Shown here: in pieces, positions 13,211-24,461 of the stretch
Numbering within the stretch: the first letter of the stretch is position 1
Layout of the letters: each line of letters begins with the position of its first letter
Source: Acanthacorydalis orientalis
Lineage: Eukaryota; Arthropoda; Insecta; Megaloptera; Corydalidae
Length of the DNA stretch: 64,000 bases
Direction: 5' to 3'
NCBI GenBank assembly: GCA_034766995.1
Contig: CM068320.1
Location: forward strand, 5,922,501-5,986,500
Made by a program: the position numbers and the translations under genes
The notes under the pieces: generated by a model
The model's input: only the letters and a program-made list of their open reading frames with translations
Database searches by the model: none
Told to the model about the DNA's origin: nothing

Positions 13211-14356
13211 GTGTGTTAAATCGAAATGATATATTATAGATATATACCAATTAAATAAAAAAAATCAAAACAACATTTAAAAAAGTTTTTGTGATATTCG
13301 ATCTTTATTTAGAAGCAAAACAAATATTCAAAACGATACGTTTTAAATATTAATTTTTCACTTATGAAATTCATTATTTATTCAAGATCTCAATACTAGG
13401 GCTTTGAGAAGTTGAGGAAAGAAAAAAATACCAAGTATCTTGGAAGATTATATAAGAAATTTTCTCTTGTACCGTAAAGTTTGCCTCGAACATATTGTAT
13501 AGGTGAACGAATAAATGACATATTCAGAAAGAAAAAGTGTTTCTCACATAGTTGAAAAAATACAAAGGGAAAACTTCAAGTTACTTTCAAAGTTTTATTT
13601 AATAAATTTATAAGTTACGTGTTACATTATATTAACATTAATTTGGTAAAAGAATAATTATTTACATGCTTTTGTGCTTAGAGTTTTCTGAAAAGTGTGT
13701 TGCTTTATTTTAAAAACTTATCTTCATTTAAAACTTTTACTATATATTTGTATATATATATATATATATATGAATGCTGTAGTGTAATTCACTAGTTAAA
13801 ATTAGAAATAAAACGATAAAATACACAGAATATATTTCAGAAAATTTTGAAAACGATAAAGACAGTATTCAACCAAATTATTGTAACCAACATATTCAGT
13901 GTTTGAATAAATTTCTCTTAAAGACCTATGAAAACTGATAAATACATGCAAAGTTGAGAATAAATTGTTTGCAAAAAAATAAATGTTTGAAGAAAAAAAG
14001 CCAGTTGTCAATCAATAAACTGGTTAAATGATTATATGCTAGTAATCGACTATTATTTTATTATTTAAAACAAATATAACAAATAATTATATTTTTATAC
14101 TACATTCTTATCCTTTCAATATAATCATTCAGTTCGTATTTTGATAATGTTATTAAATTCTAATATTTTTTATTTCGTTATCATATTGAATTGAAAGCTG
14201 TAAAATGTATATGCATCATAATGTAACCCTATTATCAAATCAGATATGATAACTGACTCAGATATGATATGACTCTTAAGTCCTTTTAAATGACGATAAA
14301 TAGTCAATCTTCGTATAGTTGCATCAAAAAAGGTTGCTTGAATATTTAAAAAAATA
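13207..14356. other. AT-rich stretch, nothing recognised
   Basis: No supportable feature apart from a 20-bp TA run at 13752-13771. Confidence 0.5.
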
Positions 14357-14358
14357 TA

Positions 14359-14926
14359 TTAGATTGGTAGGAAAATAATTGCGGGTTTTGACCATCAGGT
14401 GCATATACATTTTTATTTTAAGTGGTTTTAAGTGGTCCACAATTATTGGATGACTAACGACTAACTTTTGTGCAAGCTTTCGAATTGTTCTGCGTGGTTC
14501 TGATTCAACTGACGCCTTCAGTTGGTCGTCATGAACTAAAGAAGAATTCCCATGACCTTCTCCATATTCAAGACTCTCTCCTATACTAAATTTTTTGAAT
14601 ACACCATTGCATTGTGCGTTTCTTAACAGTACCAACCTCAAAGGCATCTTTTAGTATACGAGCAGTTTCTGTTGCTATACAACTCGTTTTGAACTCATAC
14701 AAAAATGCTGTTCTTATTTTGTTATTTTCCATCTTTAATTCAACGACCCAATCTCAAACAAAATCAATAATAAAACCAAAGTTTATGTCACCAAAAAAAC
14801 AGATCAAAAAGTGAACTTTAAAATGATATTAATATGAACGCGATGCAATGACACTGAAATGATATGAAAAAAAATTAAGGTTAGAATTCAGAAAACAAAA
14901 TCGCAATTATTTTTCTATCTACTTAA
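14359..14926 (-). mobile_element. Short mariner derivative, copy 2 (568 bp)
   Basis: Same family and structure as the element at 7756-8307. The left end reads TTAGATTGGTAGG, and TA lies outside both ends (14357-14358 and 14927-14928). On the minus strand it keeps the leader, an ATG with Met-Glu-Asn-Asn, and the helix-turn-helix region (HDDQLKASVESEPR, RKLAQKLVVSH). A frameshift near 14640 separates the first part from the rest. The junction to the 3' terminal sequence is in the same place as in copy 1. Confidence 0.88.
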
Positions 14927-15732
14927 TACTAAAAAAATCTTTTTATAGTGTTCCTGGAAATTCTAATTGAGTTACAAGTAATAATATGTTAGTATGTTAT
15001 ATTCGAAATATTTTCTTTTAAACTTATAACAGTTCTTTAATTATTTTCTAAGTAATTATTTCTTTTATTATAAAAAATTTTTGGATGTGTGTTTCTTTAA
15101 TTTAGGATATTAATCGAAGAGGGTTTTACTCCAAGTTTTACTAAAATTTTTACATAACGAAGTTTTCTGGTGTCATCTCGCACAAATTGTTGAACAGTAT
15201 AATGCGAATCTTTAACATTTTACAAAAAAATTATTTAAGGACTGTTTGCCAATATACATGTGTTTCCTTTTGATTTAGTTTTAATTTTTTAGTTTTTTAG
15301 TAAGTTTAAAAAGAGCACACTTTTTTATACTACTGTTTATAAATGCCATTTAATTCCACTTGTCGCATGTTTATTTTTTCATCTCAAATTTATTTATTAA
15401 TTCTTGCGCTGCTGCTATAGTACACGACTGATTTGTAATTTTTTCCCTATCAATTTTACCCACTTTCGTTGTATTGCCTATTTACCGTGAACTTTATCTG
15501 TCAATAGTTATCTGTTACAAATATCAATTAATATTTTTTTAATACCAAATTATTGAATTTATTTGTTGAATTATCAAAATGTTTTTTATTTAAATGGGAA
15601 CGTAAAATATTCATCTAAATTTTAGTCATTTTTATGAATATGAAGATATCATTTTTGTATTTGAAATTTGAATTTAATACGTTCTGGTTTTAAGATACTT
15701 TTGGAAAAAAATTCCAAAAAATAATATGTATT

Positions 15733-15737
<5 letters not shown>
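14927..15737. other. AT-rich stretch, nothing recognised
   Basis: No coding motif or repeat other than the flanking microsatellite. Confidence 0.5.

Positions 15738-15785
<48 letters not shown>
15738..15785. repeat. (TA)n microsatellite
   Basis: About 48 bp of TA. Confidence 0.95.
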
Positions 15786-15789
<4 letters not shown>

Positions 15790-16986
15790 TTTCCATCCAT
15801 AACAAAAAATTATTTTTGTGAAATTTCAAATTAAATAGAATATGAAATTAACTACAGGTTAACTTCCGAAATTTATTATGACGAATGAATTTTAAAAAGC
15901 GAATAGCTGGTCGAAATCTAAAAAATGATTTAAATGAAATGCTACTTATCAACCACCTAAAAGTAATATACTCTGATATGTTTCTTCTTATATTTAACCT
16001 CCACACTTAAAATTTTTATATTATTGACTTAATAATATATCATTGTGAAATAAAATTGGAGCACAACACATTCTAGTTACTGTTTCTAATTACAACTGAT
16101 CCAAACTCTCGCACGATACTAATGACTATGATACGTATTCATGTGCAACTCATTTATAAATTAATTCAGTCTAATTTGTAAAAAAAAGTTAAAATTAGAG
16201 GTTTAAGATAGAAGCATTATAATTTTATTTCTAATATCGTTAATGTAACAATCTATTTTATTAACTCAAAATATAAATGTAGTCGAACACTGGGGAGTGT
16301 ATGAAAACTTATGTATTTATCTTTTATTAAAATAATAAAAAAATATATTAAATAAACCCATAAATGCAAAAAATGACAAGAAATTTTATATTTTAGTTTT
16401 ATAAACAACTCTCCAACTAAACCATTCAAAGAACCTACACTACAACTAAAATAGTTTAAAACTACATACAAATGGCATGCATACTAACATGAAGTGGCAG
16501 AAACTTATCGAGCAGAACAACAAATCCTAGTATTTATGTTTCTTGTTCTTTTAAAAAAAATCATTTGCATATAAATTCACAAGCTGTATATAAAAAGTTT
16601 AAGTTAGTTAAAAATCAGTTCGTAACCTATTTCTGGATTCATTGTTGTAAACTAATGATAATCGTTTAAACCTTCTTGCTGTAAGTGAAAATACACATTT
16701 TAAATACTGTTATAGCAGTCGGAAACGTAATTACTATCTTTAAAAATGCAAGCGAATTTGCTGCTTGTTTAAGTGCTCGAGTTAAAATTATTTTCTTTTC
16801 CGTTAATACTATTTCCGTGGTTGAAAAAATACGTTCAATACACCTATACATAAGCTTAATTGACCACACTGCCTTCAAGAAAATTTAGTCACGCAAGATA
16901 GCGGATGCTGTGCGTACTGTTAAAGCAATTCAGTACATAATAACTTTTTAGATACATAAACATATAAAGACGTAAACACATACACA
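15786..16986. other. AT-rich stretch, nothing recognised
   Basis: Overlapping open frames on opposite strands at 16253-16471 and 16666-16888 show no recognisable motif. I do not call a gene. Confidence 0.5.
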
Positions 16987-16992
16987 TAAACA

Positions 16993-17062
<70 letters not shown>
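16987..17062. repeat. Compound (CA)n(TA)n microsatellite
   Basis: A CA tract of about 25 bp passes into about 50 bp of TA. Confidence 0.95.
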
Positions 17063-17066
<4 letters not shown>

Positions 17067-17789
17067 TGAGTAAATATCCAGCTATAAAATAAAATTAATT
17101 GGTTTTATAAAATCTTCCGTTAGTCATTAAAGGTTTTATCGGCCATAAAAATAATAACAAAGGCAAACTATAAAAGCCTTTCGATTGTGTTTTTTTTAAA
17201 CATTTTTATACGTATTTTTCGATAGAAGTATAGTTTCATGAAATTATTCGTACATTATTTATTTATTTTATATTTTTATTAATTAGTGTTGGTTTGAAGC
17301 TGTATAATAATTATTGATAACTTCGAAAAAAGGAGCTGACTTCAATTTTAATTTTTTCAAAAAGTGATATATTGTTTCATTTAATTATTATTTTTGAAAA
17401 AATGATGATTTTTATGTAATTAAATTCAAATATTTTAAATTATACTTTCAAAATAAATATGTTCATTTTTAAATAAACATACATGTATGTGAATATATAT
17501 GTTTTGAAGAGCATATAAATATAATCAAATATATAATATAATGATTTTTTAACCACAAACATTGATAAATAAAATATTACATCATACTTCTAGTGAAACT
17601 ACAAAATAAATAATAATCCATATACACATGCTGTTATTTTAGCTAGTTGTTTATATTATAGAGCATATTATTATTGGCCGTAAAATAAATTAATGGTTTA
17701 AATATTTACGAAATTTACATTAAATATATTTTCATTTTAGTTCGAAAATTTTTTAACTGAGTTTCTCTACAGAAAAAATAAATTTGTAC
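17063..17789. other. AT-rich stretch, nothing recognised
   Basis: Featureless up to the point where similarity to the short mariner family begins. Confidence 0.5.
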
Positions 17790-18153
17790 TTTGATAACAT
17801 GGATCTTGGTTTTATTATTAATTTTGCGTCAAACTGGGGTATTTTATTAAAGATAGAATAGAAGAAAATAAGAGAAATTTTTATAAATTACAGAAGAAAC
17901 CGCTCGTAAACTAAATGATGCTTTAGGCATGAGTAATGTTAAGGAATGCACGGTGAAATGGCAAGGAGTTCGCGTGCGTTCTTCTTCAGTTCAAGGCGTT
18001 AGTTGAATCAGAATCACACACAGCAATTCGATAGCTTGCACAAAAGTTAGGCGTTTGTCATCCAATAGTTCTGGACCACTTAAAACCATTTAAATTAAAA
18101 AATGTATATGAACTTAAAGGTCATAAAACACAATTATTTTTCTACCAACTTGA
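17790..18153 (+). mobile_element. Short mariner derivative, copy 3 (5'-truncated)
   Basis: Plus-strand copy of the family at 7756-8307. The 5' inverted repeat is missing and similarity starts inside the leader at about 17790. An internal stretch of the first helix-turn-helix is also lost. The second helix region, the shared junction and the 3' end CTACCAACTTGA are present, followed by TA (18154-18155). A long (TA)n array begins about 15 bp further on. Confidence 0.82.
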
Positions 18154-18168
18154 TAGAAACACACCTGC

Positions 18169-18287
<119 letters not shown>

Positions 18288-18918
18288 ATTTTGTGTGTAA
18301 AAGATAAACAAAACTGGACAATATTTTAATGTTATTAATTTATAGTAATATATAACTGCAATTTATGATTTCTTTATGATATATTCGTTCTTATTATACC
18401 AAAAATCAATAAATGAAAAATTTAAAAAAAAATTATTAAATAGTTAATATATATAATTATATTTTTTATTAATGCGTTAATACAATTAATTAACGCGTTT
18501 TAGACCATTTTTAAGAAAATTAGGCTACGTTAAAACTAAGTATAAAAAATGTCTTAGGTAGTATTGGAAAATTTTCCGTACATCAATTTGTCTAGCTTGT
18601 TACTTAATTCGTATGGCAAATTGTCTTAAACAGTCTCAGACATAAGTAATGATGATAAAATTCAGTGATAGAAATATATATAAAAAAGGGTAAAAGTGAA
18701 AAACATAAGATAATACACATTCATACAGCATTTGTTAAGGGTATGGTGACTGACGTTGCCAGGACGGTTTTTTCACTTGCTTAACCTTTCCAAAGATCGT
18801 GTATCACATACTTTGTCACGTTGTTTTGTTTGTTTGTTCAAGCGAGCTTAATAGTGCATCGATATCTAAGGTTATTAGAGTCCAATTGTGGTTTTGGCAC
18901 GTTAAAAATAAATAAATA
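18288..18918. other. AT-rich stretch with an imperfect hairpin and an unassigned G+C-richer block
   Basis: An inverted repeat of 11 bp with one mismatch lies near 18471-18500 (AATGCGTTAAT against ATTAACGCGTT). About 18730-18900 is clearly less AT-rich than its surroundings and abuts the mariner at 18919. I could not assign it to a family. Confidence 0.45.
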
Positions 18919-19775
18919 CGTGGGTACTTTAATAAGTATGGTAAAAAAGTAAGTTAAACACTGTTTTTTGAAAAAAGAAACGATTTTATTTCTCAACATA
19001 TTCTCCATTGAGTGATATACAATTGATACAACGAGTTTACAAAATAAGCATTAACGGCGGCGATGACATCCTCATTCGAGGAGAATTTCTTCTCACCGAG
19101 CCAAACTTTCAAGATTGGGAAAGGGAAGAATTCACACGAGGCCAAATCTCGAACAGGGTGGATAATAAACAAATTTGAAGCCTAATTCGTGGAATGTTGC
19201 CATTTCGACGGTCGATTTGTGGTACGGCGCGTTATTCTGATGAAAGAGTATATTTTGTGCGCTAATCTTAGCCATTTTTGTTTAATCTCTTCTTTCAAAC
19301 GGTCCAATAATGTTGCATAATAGGCTCCTGTTATTGTTCTTTCTTTCGTTAAGTAGTCAGTCAGTATGTTTTCTTTGAAATTCCAAAAAAACGATGGTCA
19401 TCACCATTCCAGCCGATAAAACGGTTTTCGCCTCTTCGGCGTACTTTCACCAGTCCACTTCTTTGACTGCTGCGACTCTGCCTTTATTTCATCTCTGCTT
19501 TCAACTGGTCTAATAATGTTGCATAATAGGTGTATAGTAATGGATCCATATTTCATCCACGGTGGCCAGCAAAAAGGCCTATTCGTTTTTTTCCATTGTT
19601 GAGGCAACTGCTACAATGCTCGCTTCAAAAATCTGTAGAACTTGAACAACTCCTCGCTTCTGGTTGAAATTTCGCCTATGCCAGTTTGAAAAGTTACATT
19701 TGATAGCTATGATGTCACTAAATGAAAAATGATGCCACATCATAGAAATTTACCAAAGTAAGCAAACGACCCTCG
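18919..19775 (-). mobile_element. Dead, rearranged mariner relic (about 860 bp)
   Basis: The ends form a worn inverted repeat: the left begins CGTGGGTACTTT and the right, inverted, CGAGGGTCGTTT. TA precedes the left end. On the minus strand the mariner transposase can be followed through several frames: WIHYYTP and QQSKKWTG (first catalytic block), then TGAYYATLLDRLKEEIK, then LFHQNNAPYHKS where HQDNAPCH is expected, then HPVRDLASCEFFPFP where a YSPDLAPSD-type block is expected, and VWLGEKKFSSNEDVIAAVNAYF near the C-terminus. The second catalytic aspartate is Asn and the third block is altered. The N-terminal DNA-binding part is not recognisable, so the element is inactive. Confidence 0.8.
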
Positions 19776-20567
19776 TGTAGTTGTTATGACGGTATTATAT
19801 AGTCTTAGATAAAATCTTTGTCTAAGATAATTTCCATATGCAGTACATTGCTAATCTTAAATGTCAGGAAAGATTCGTATAAAATTTCATTAGTGTGATT
19901 CTAGAGTAATTTCTTAGGGTACATAATGTGAGTTAATTAGGTTCAGATTATGTTTTATTTAACGTTTAGTTTCGTTTAATACGAATCAGGGATTCCGACT
20001 GGGAAATCAGTTGGAGAGTAAAAACTATCTGTATACTTTTTTATTTATTTTAATATATATCACAGGTATAAGGTATAAAATCAGTGTTAAACCGAAAAGT
20101 AATTAAAATCTGATTAAAATTTCTAAAATTATAATTAATAAAAAAATAATTAAAAAAGTAATTGCCTTGTAAATAATCACACACAATTACTATTTGGTTT
20201 TTTAAAAAAGCGATTTTGAATTTTATAATAATACGTATAGTACAGTAAATAAAATGTTTATAAAAAATAATTTGCAAAAGTTGCACAGAAAAAAAATCAT
20301 TACAACAAAATGCAAAACAATCCACTCACAAGAAAGGTTCTTATATCACAATCTTAATAACATTGTGTTGTTCAATAACAGAGAAAACGATCATAATCAT
20401 CTGAATAACATCAAAATACTCACTATTATTTATTCTGGTAACTAATTACAAACTTTGGAACCTTTCTATCATTTTACTTCCATAATAATGAATTTAATCT
20501 TAGGTAAAAAAGTAATTTATTATATATTTCATTGACATTACATATGCAAAACAGTCAAAAATACATG

Positions 20568-20569
<2 letters not shown>
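19776..20569. other. AT-rich stretch, nothing recognised
   Basis: No supportable feature between the mariner relic and the next (TA)n array. Confidence 0.5.

Positions 20570-20618
<49 letters not shown>
20570..20618. repeat. (TA)n microsatellite
   Basis: About 48 bp of TA, 40 bp before the inverted-repeat element at 20659. Confidence 0.95.
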
Positions 20619-20619
<1 letters not shown>

Positions 20620-20658
20620 GTAATATATCATTCATATAGAAGTAACAAGTGCGTTTAA

Positions 20659-21368
20659 GGGGACCCGGTGGTCTAGCGGCCTAAAATTTAAGCTATTTTA
20701 AAATTTTTTTTTCTATATAAGGGTAATGAATAATGCTTTCAAATTTTTTTATACTTATTTTATTACTAAAAAACTACACAAAAATGAAAATAAAGACAAA
20801 AAAAAAATTTTTTTTTAATTAGAAAAATGATGCTGAAGTCTCCTTCTCTAAAAAAATGGAATTGCGTGGTGAATGATGATTTATCTCTCCCTTTGATCTG
20901 AAATAAAACAATTGACGAATGTTTAATTAGCATAAGTGTAGCTATCGCAGGAAGTAGAATAAAAAAAAAATTTGACAAAATGGCGCGTAGTCAAAAGTAC
21001 AAGTTTGAAAACGACCAGTTTTTTTGAATGTTTTGTTAATAAAAAAAATATAAATATTTTACAAAAACTATTAGTTTTACTTCCAACGAGAGCTAGAACT
21101 ATTCAGAATAACATATTAAAATTTCAGACAAATCGGTCAAGTAGTTTTTTTTTCTGGCCCCCGCAAGACGAAAAAAAGTAGTTTCGAGATAAACGCGTTT
21201 AAAGTTTCAAGCAAATATATTCTCAAGAAACTGACCTGACCTTCTAATGGGCTGTAGATCGTGAAATACTCTAAATTTCGTCATCAAATTTTAACAGTAT
21301 ATTTTTAAGATACTATACTTTCGAAAAAAAAAATCGATTTTTCGAAAATTCTAGACCACCGGGTCCCC
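20659..21368. mobile_element. MITE-like element with perfect 18-bp inverted ends (710 bp)
   Basis: The left end GGGGACCCGGTGGTCTAG (20659-20676) is repeated exactly in inverted form at 21351-21368. The interior is AT-rich with A and T homopolymers and no convincing open frame, as in a non-autonomous DNA transposon. No clear target duplication is visible, so the superfamily is unknown and the exact boundaries may be off by a few bases. A landmark, GATAAACGCGTTTAAAGTTT, lies near 21189-21208. Confidence 0.8.
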
Positions 21369-21388
21369 CACCCCCCATGTAGTGACAT

Positions 21389-21425
21389 GACTGTGTATGA
21401 TCCCCCACCGGGACCATACACAGTC
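21389..21425. repeat. Short hairpin next to the 710-bp element
   Basis: Two 16-bp arms (GACTGTGTATGATCCC and GGGACCATACACAGTC), matching at 15 of 16 positions, flank a 5-base loop. It lies 20 bp beyond the right inverted repeat of the element at 20659-21368, in an unusually C-rich patch. Confidence 0.85.
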
Positions 21426-21548
21426 TTTATACTTTTTGATACGATCTATAGCTCTTATTGATCATATAAGAAAATCAAATAAATACAGATATAATTTCAT
21501 AATTTTCATGATTTTTTTTATAAATAGAACAATATTATTATAATATTG

Positions 21549-21571
21549 ACATATATATATATACATATGTA

Positions 21572-21621
<50 letters not shown>
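21549..21621. repeat. (TA)n microsatellite
   Basis: About 70 bp of interrupted TA; a second array lies at 21849-21877. Confidence 0.95.
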
Positions 21622-21626
<5 letters not shown>

Positions 21627-21845
21627 TGTGAATTAGCAAAAATATGCACGTAAAAAGTTTTATAAAAATCGATCTATCTATCGGACGATATAGTAAAGTG
21701 TATCTACTACTTTTTAAGCTGATAATTTTGACTTATGATAGTTGAGAAAAATTTTCTTTATAAAAATAGGTAAAATGTCATCATGATTTTTTTATAACTT
21801 TCAATATTAAATATTTTGTTAATAATTATACGTAAACAAGAAATG

Positions 21846-21876
<31 letters not shown>

Positions 21877-22340
21877 GTTTTCATTTTGGTCAAGGAAAAA
21901 CTTATATCTACCTATGAATGTGTATGTATAAAATATATAATTCCCAAGCCAGTGAGAAAAAAATCGATTTAAGTTGTTCTGTATCAGATTATTAACCACA
22001 TGAACTTGTGAACTATAAATCAACGTATTTGACGCAAAGTAATTGAAAAAGTTAGTATAAAATATGATATTATCACATAATGATAGACGCAAAAAAGTTT
22101 CGTTTGTGGTTTGGGAATATATTCAAGTTTAATTAAAACAATAATTTCAGATACGAAAACATATTTTTTTTATTACCTGTCGTTAACAAATCCTTAAGTC
22201 CTTTCCCTATAGGTTTTTTTAGGTATGGAGAACCAGCAACTCGACGAGTTTTTTCAAAGCAAACACAAAATAATAACCATACATAAAATTTATTTATTAC
22301 ACGAATATATTTTTACATTTATAAGCGATAATACTTTTCT
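21622..22340. other. AT-rich stretch, nothing recognised
   Basis: It contains the TA run at 21849-21877. The left end of the piggyBac relic may lie in 22180-22340, but no matching inverted repeat is visible. Confidence 0.45.
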
Positions 22341-22341
22341 C

Positions 22342-22749
22342 TTAACCTCTATAATTTTCCTTCGTATGATATTTCAGGAAAAATTCCCCGAGGTGCATTC
22401 TGGATTTGTCGGGACAAGTGTCACAAAAATATATTGTTTCGTGTCTTTTACTGCCTGATGTTTTACGAAACTTTACAGTCTGGTTTCTTTCCTGTCAGGA
22501 TGATGTGTAGCTTGTCATTTAATCTGACATTATTGCAGATTGTAAAGGCCGTGGAACTTCTATATTGTCTCCGGTCTGGTATTTCCTCAGTTTCGGTGAC
22601 GTTGATCCATTTCGAAGAATCTTCCCCATCATCCATGTAAGAATCCGTTTCGCTTTCACTTTCTCGTATTCTTTTGCTTATTGAAGCAATTATTTCCTCA
22701 TTCCTGCACTACTACTTTCACTACTAGAAATGTCTTCATCAAAATCCAT
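22342..22749 (-). pseudogene. piggyBac transposase with the catalytic core deleted
   Basis: It begins at an ATG (22747-22749) encoding MDFDEDISSSESSS, the acidic start typical of piggyBac transposases. One frameshift after about 15 residues restores a frame reading RNEEIIASISKRIRE and EDSSKWINVTETEEIPDRRQ, also N-terminal in character. After about 80 residues and another frame change it jumps to a C-terminal segment with CDTCPDKSRMHLGEFF and KYHTKENYRG, then a stop. This is the cysteine-rich DNA-binding domain at the end of piggyBac proteins. The usual GECF is GEFF here, so one metal-binding cysteine is lost. The DDD catalytic core is absent. Confidence 0.75.
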
Positions 22750-22788
22750 ACTGCAGGGCCGCTCAAAATGAACATAATTTATATACCA

Positions 22789-23002
22789 TCGGTGTATTTA
22801 TGTTGACAAACAAAAAATAACGCAACTAATTCTTGATGACAACCATCAGCTTCAGATAAGGTTTTAAGAGATGTAGTTTTCCCCAACCCTTCTTCTTGAA
22901 ATTACATTCTAATGTTATTTTATGTTCTTCCTGAATTTAATTACCTACTGTCGGTGTATTTATGTTGACAAAGAAAAAATAACGCAACTTATTCTTGATG
23001 AC
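22789..23002. repeat. Pair of 52-bp direct repeats, 163 bp apart
   Basis: The first copy is at 22789-22840 and the second at 22951-23002. They differ at about two positions and both begin TCGGTGTATTTATGTTGACA. They lie in the 5' arm of the piggyBac derivative, where they could be transposase-binding repeats or a local duplication. Confidence 0.85.
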
Positions 23003-23074
23003 GACTCACAGTTACCACTCATGTTGTCCTAATACATTGAGTGGCGAGTAAGAGTCGCCTCTCGAGTACAGAGG

Positions 23075-23083
<9 letters not shown>

Positions 23084-23110
<27 letters not shown>
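23084..23110. repeat. (TA)n microsatellite beside the piggyBac right end
   Basis: About 26 bp of TA starting 4 bp after the TTAA target at 23076-23079. Confidence 0.9.
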
Positions 23111-23111
<1 letters not shown>

Positions 23112-23540
23112 TAACATAAAAACTTCTTCTATTATTAAATTGTATTATATTTTACATTTTTCTGCTTCCATCAACGTAAATTGAAAATTGGTTCATTATT
23201 TTCACAAAGAGATTCTTTTTTCACCTTAATAATAATGAAAAAAGAATTTTCTTATCAAAAATATTCAATGAATGATTATTAATTATTTTTTATCTTTTTA
23301 TGATCATACTGATGATCATAGCATCATCTTGACACTCGAAGGATAATGACATCGAGATCAAAAAGTAAGCATCAATCAAAAATCATCAATAAATAATTAT
23401 TGAATATTTTTAATCGAAAAAATATTTGTAGTTTGTGGGGTGAGAAAAAGTTTTATTTGTACAAGTGAATTTATTATACATTTTGATTGAAAACAAATAT
23501 TCAATTATATTATTAATAAGTTTTCAAATGTAAATAAATA
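23111..23540. other. AT-rich stretch, nothing recognised
   Basis: Non-coding DNA between the piggyBac relic and the non-LTR element. Confidence 0.5.
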
Positions 23541-23571
23541 TAATGATAAATAGAACATACATAAATACAAT

Positions 23572-24003
23572 TTGAACAGTCTACAACAGGAAAGTATTAG
23601 AATTCTATATCAGAATAGGCTAAATAGAAAACTTAAGAGGAATAGTTATTTCGAAAACACGGACGAACTCTATAGCCATATTAAAGAAAGCATACAAGAA
23701 GCAGCCTTAAAATCCCTAGGCCATAACGACATAAACAGAAGAACGAAGCCGTATATTAAATACGTAACCACACGCACAGATGCGGATAAAATAATATATA
23801 AAGCAGCACAAGCGAAAGTTCGAAAGAAGATAACAAAAAATAATAATGAATCATGGGAGAGAAAGTGTACTCACCTAAACACTTACATAGGGGGATCAAG
23901 AAGTACAGAAAGCTGGAGATTTATTAAATCCTTAAGAACTATTAAAAATAGAGATATTATATCACCGATAAAAATAGAACAATGGAAAGATCATTTTAAA
24001 TAA
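23572..24003 (+). pseudogene. LINE polyprotein, segment upstream of the reverse transcriptase
   Basis: About 143 residues, rich in Lys and Arg, of the type between endonuclease and reverse transcriptase in non-LTR elements. It contains SIQEAALKSLG and SWRFIKSLRTIKN, and ends KIEQWKDHFK, normally the lead-in to the polymerase. It terminates at a stop (24001-24003) and there is a second in-frame stop about 30 bases later. After that the same frame continues into the first polymerase block at 24067, so these are nonsense mutations within one former frame. Confidence 0.75.
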
Positions 24004-24066
24004 ATACTGGAAGAAAATAGAAAAGAATTCTAAGTAGAATACAATAGGCAAGAAAGAGTCGTTACC

Positions 24067-24267
24067 ATGGGATCCCCAATTAGAATAGACCATAGAGAAG
24101 TGGAAGAGATATGTAAGTCACTAAAAAATAGGAAAGCAGCGGGTCCCGGGAACATATATCCAGAATTAGTAAAGCACGGAATAGAAACGTTGTATAAGTT
24201 ACTACAAACGCTATTCAACAAATGCATAAATGGTGAAAACGTTCCCAAAGAGTGGAATTATCGTTAA
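24067..24267 (+). pseudogene. Reverse transcriptase, first block
   Basis: It encodes EVEEICKSLKNRKAAGPGNI, the opening motif of LINE reverse transcriptases (usually KAAGPDGI; Asp is Gly here), followed by ETLYKLLQTLFNKCINGENVPKEW. A frameshift near 24260 moves the next block, SLISTIHKKGDRTNCDNYR, to another frame (24252-24461). Confidence 0.85.
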
Positions 24268-24461
24268 TTTCTACAATACACAAAAAAGGGGATAGAACAA
24301 ATTGTGACAATTATCGAAGGATAGCCGTGACCAGTACCATTAGTAGAGTGTACGGAAAGGTCATCAAGAACAGGATAGAAAAAGAATATAAAATATGGAA
24401 TCAGAAGAACAGGCAGGTTTCCGAGCAGGCCGATCTACGATTGATCACTTATTTTGCATGA
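24252..24461 (+). pseudogene. Reverse transcriptase, second block
   Basis: It reads STIHKKGDRTNCDNYRRIAV and then SRVYGKVIKNRIE, the conserved KKGD...NYRPI region of LINE polymerases; the expected Pro is Arg. The frame is lost again near 24395, where the next segment continues in another frame. Confidence 0.8.

Larger units (their letters stand above)
22342..23075 (-). mobile_element. piggyBac-like deletion derivative
   Basis: The right end reads GGG followed by TTAA (23076-23079), the terminus and target expected of a piggyBac element. Read inward it begins CCCTCTGTACTCGAGAGGCG. On the minus strand it keeps the N-terminal acidic region and the C-terminal Cys/His region of the transposase, joined directly, so the roughly 450-residue catalytic core is gone (size from general family knowledge). 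The non-coding right arm carries a 52-bp direct repeat (22789-22840 and 22951-23002). The left end is not identifiable, so this boundary is set at the stop codon. Confidence 0.75.

Noticed and set aside
14614..14814. Plus-strand open frame over mariner derivative copy 2
   Set aside because: It is the antisense shadow of the transposase coding strand; the same kind of shadow appears at 40957-41184 and 55979-56173.
20659..20685. tRNA-like A box (TGGTCTAGCGG), suggesting a tRNA-derived SINE
   Set aside because: No B box (GTTCGANTCC-like) follows within about 80 bp, and the same sequence is part of a perfect terminal inverted repeat, which fits a DNA transposon.
22225..22458. Plus-strand open frame starting MENQQLDEFFQ
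   Set aside because: It overlaps the minus-strand piggyBac C-terminal domain and shows no domain of its own.
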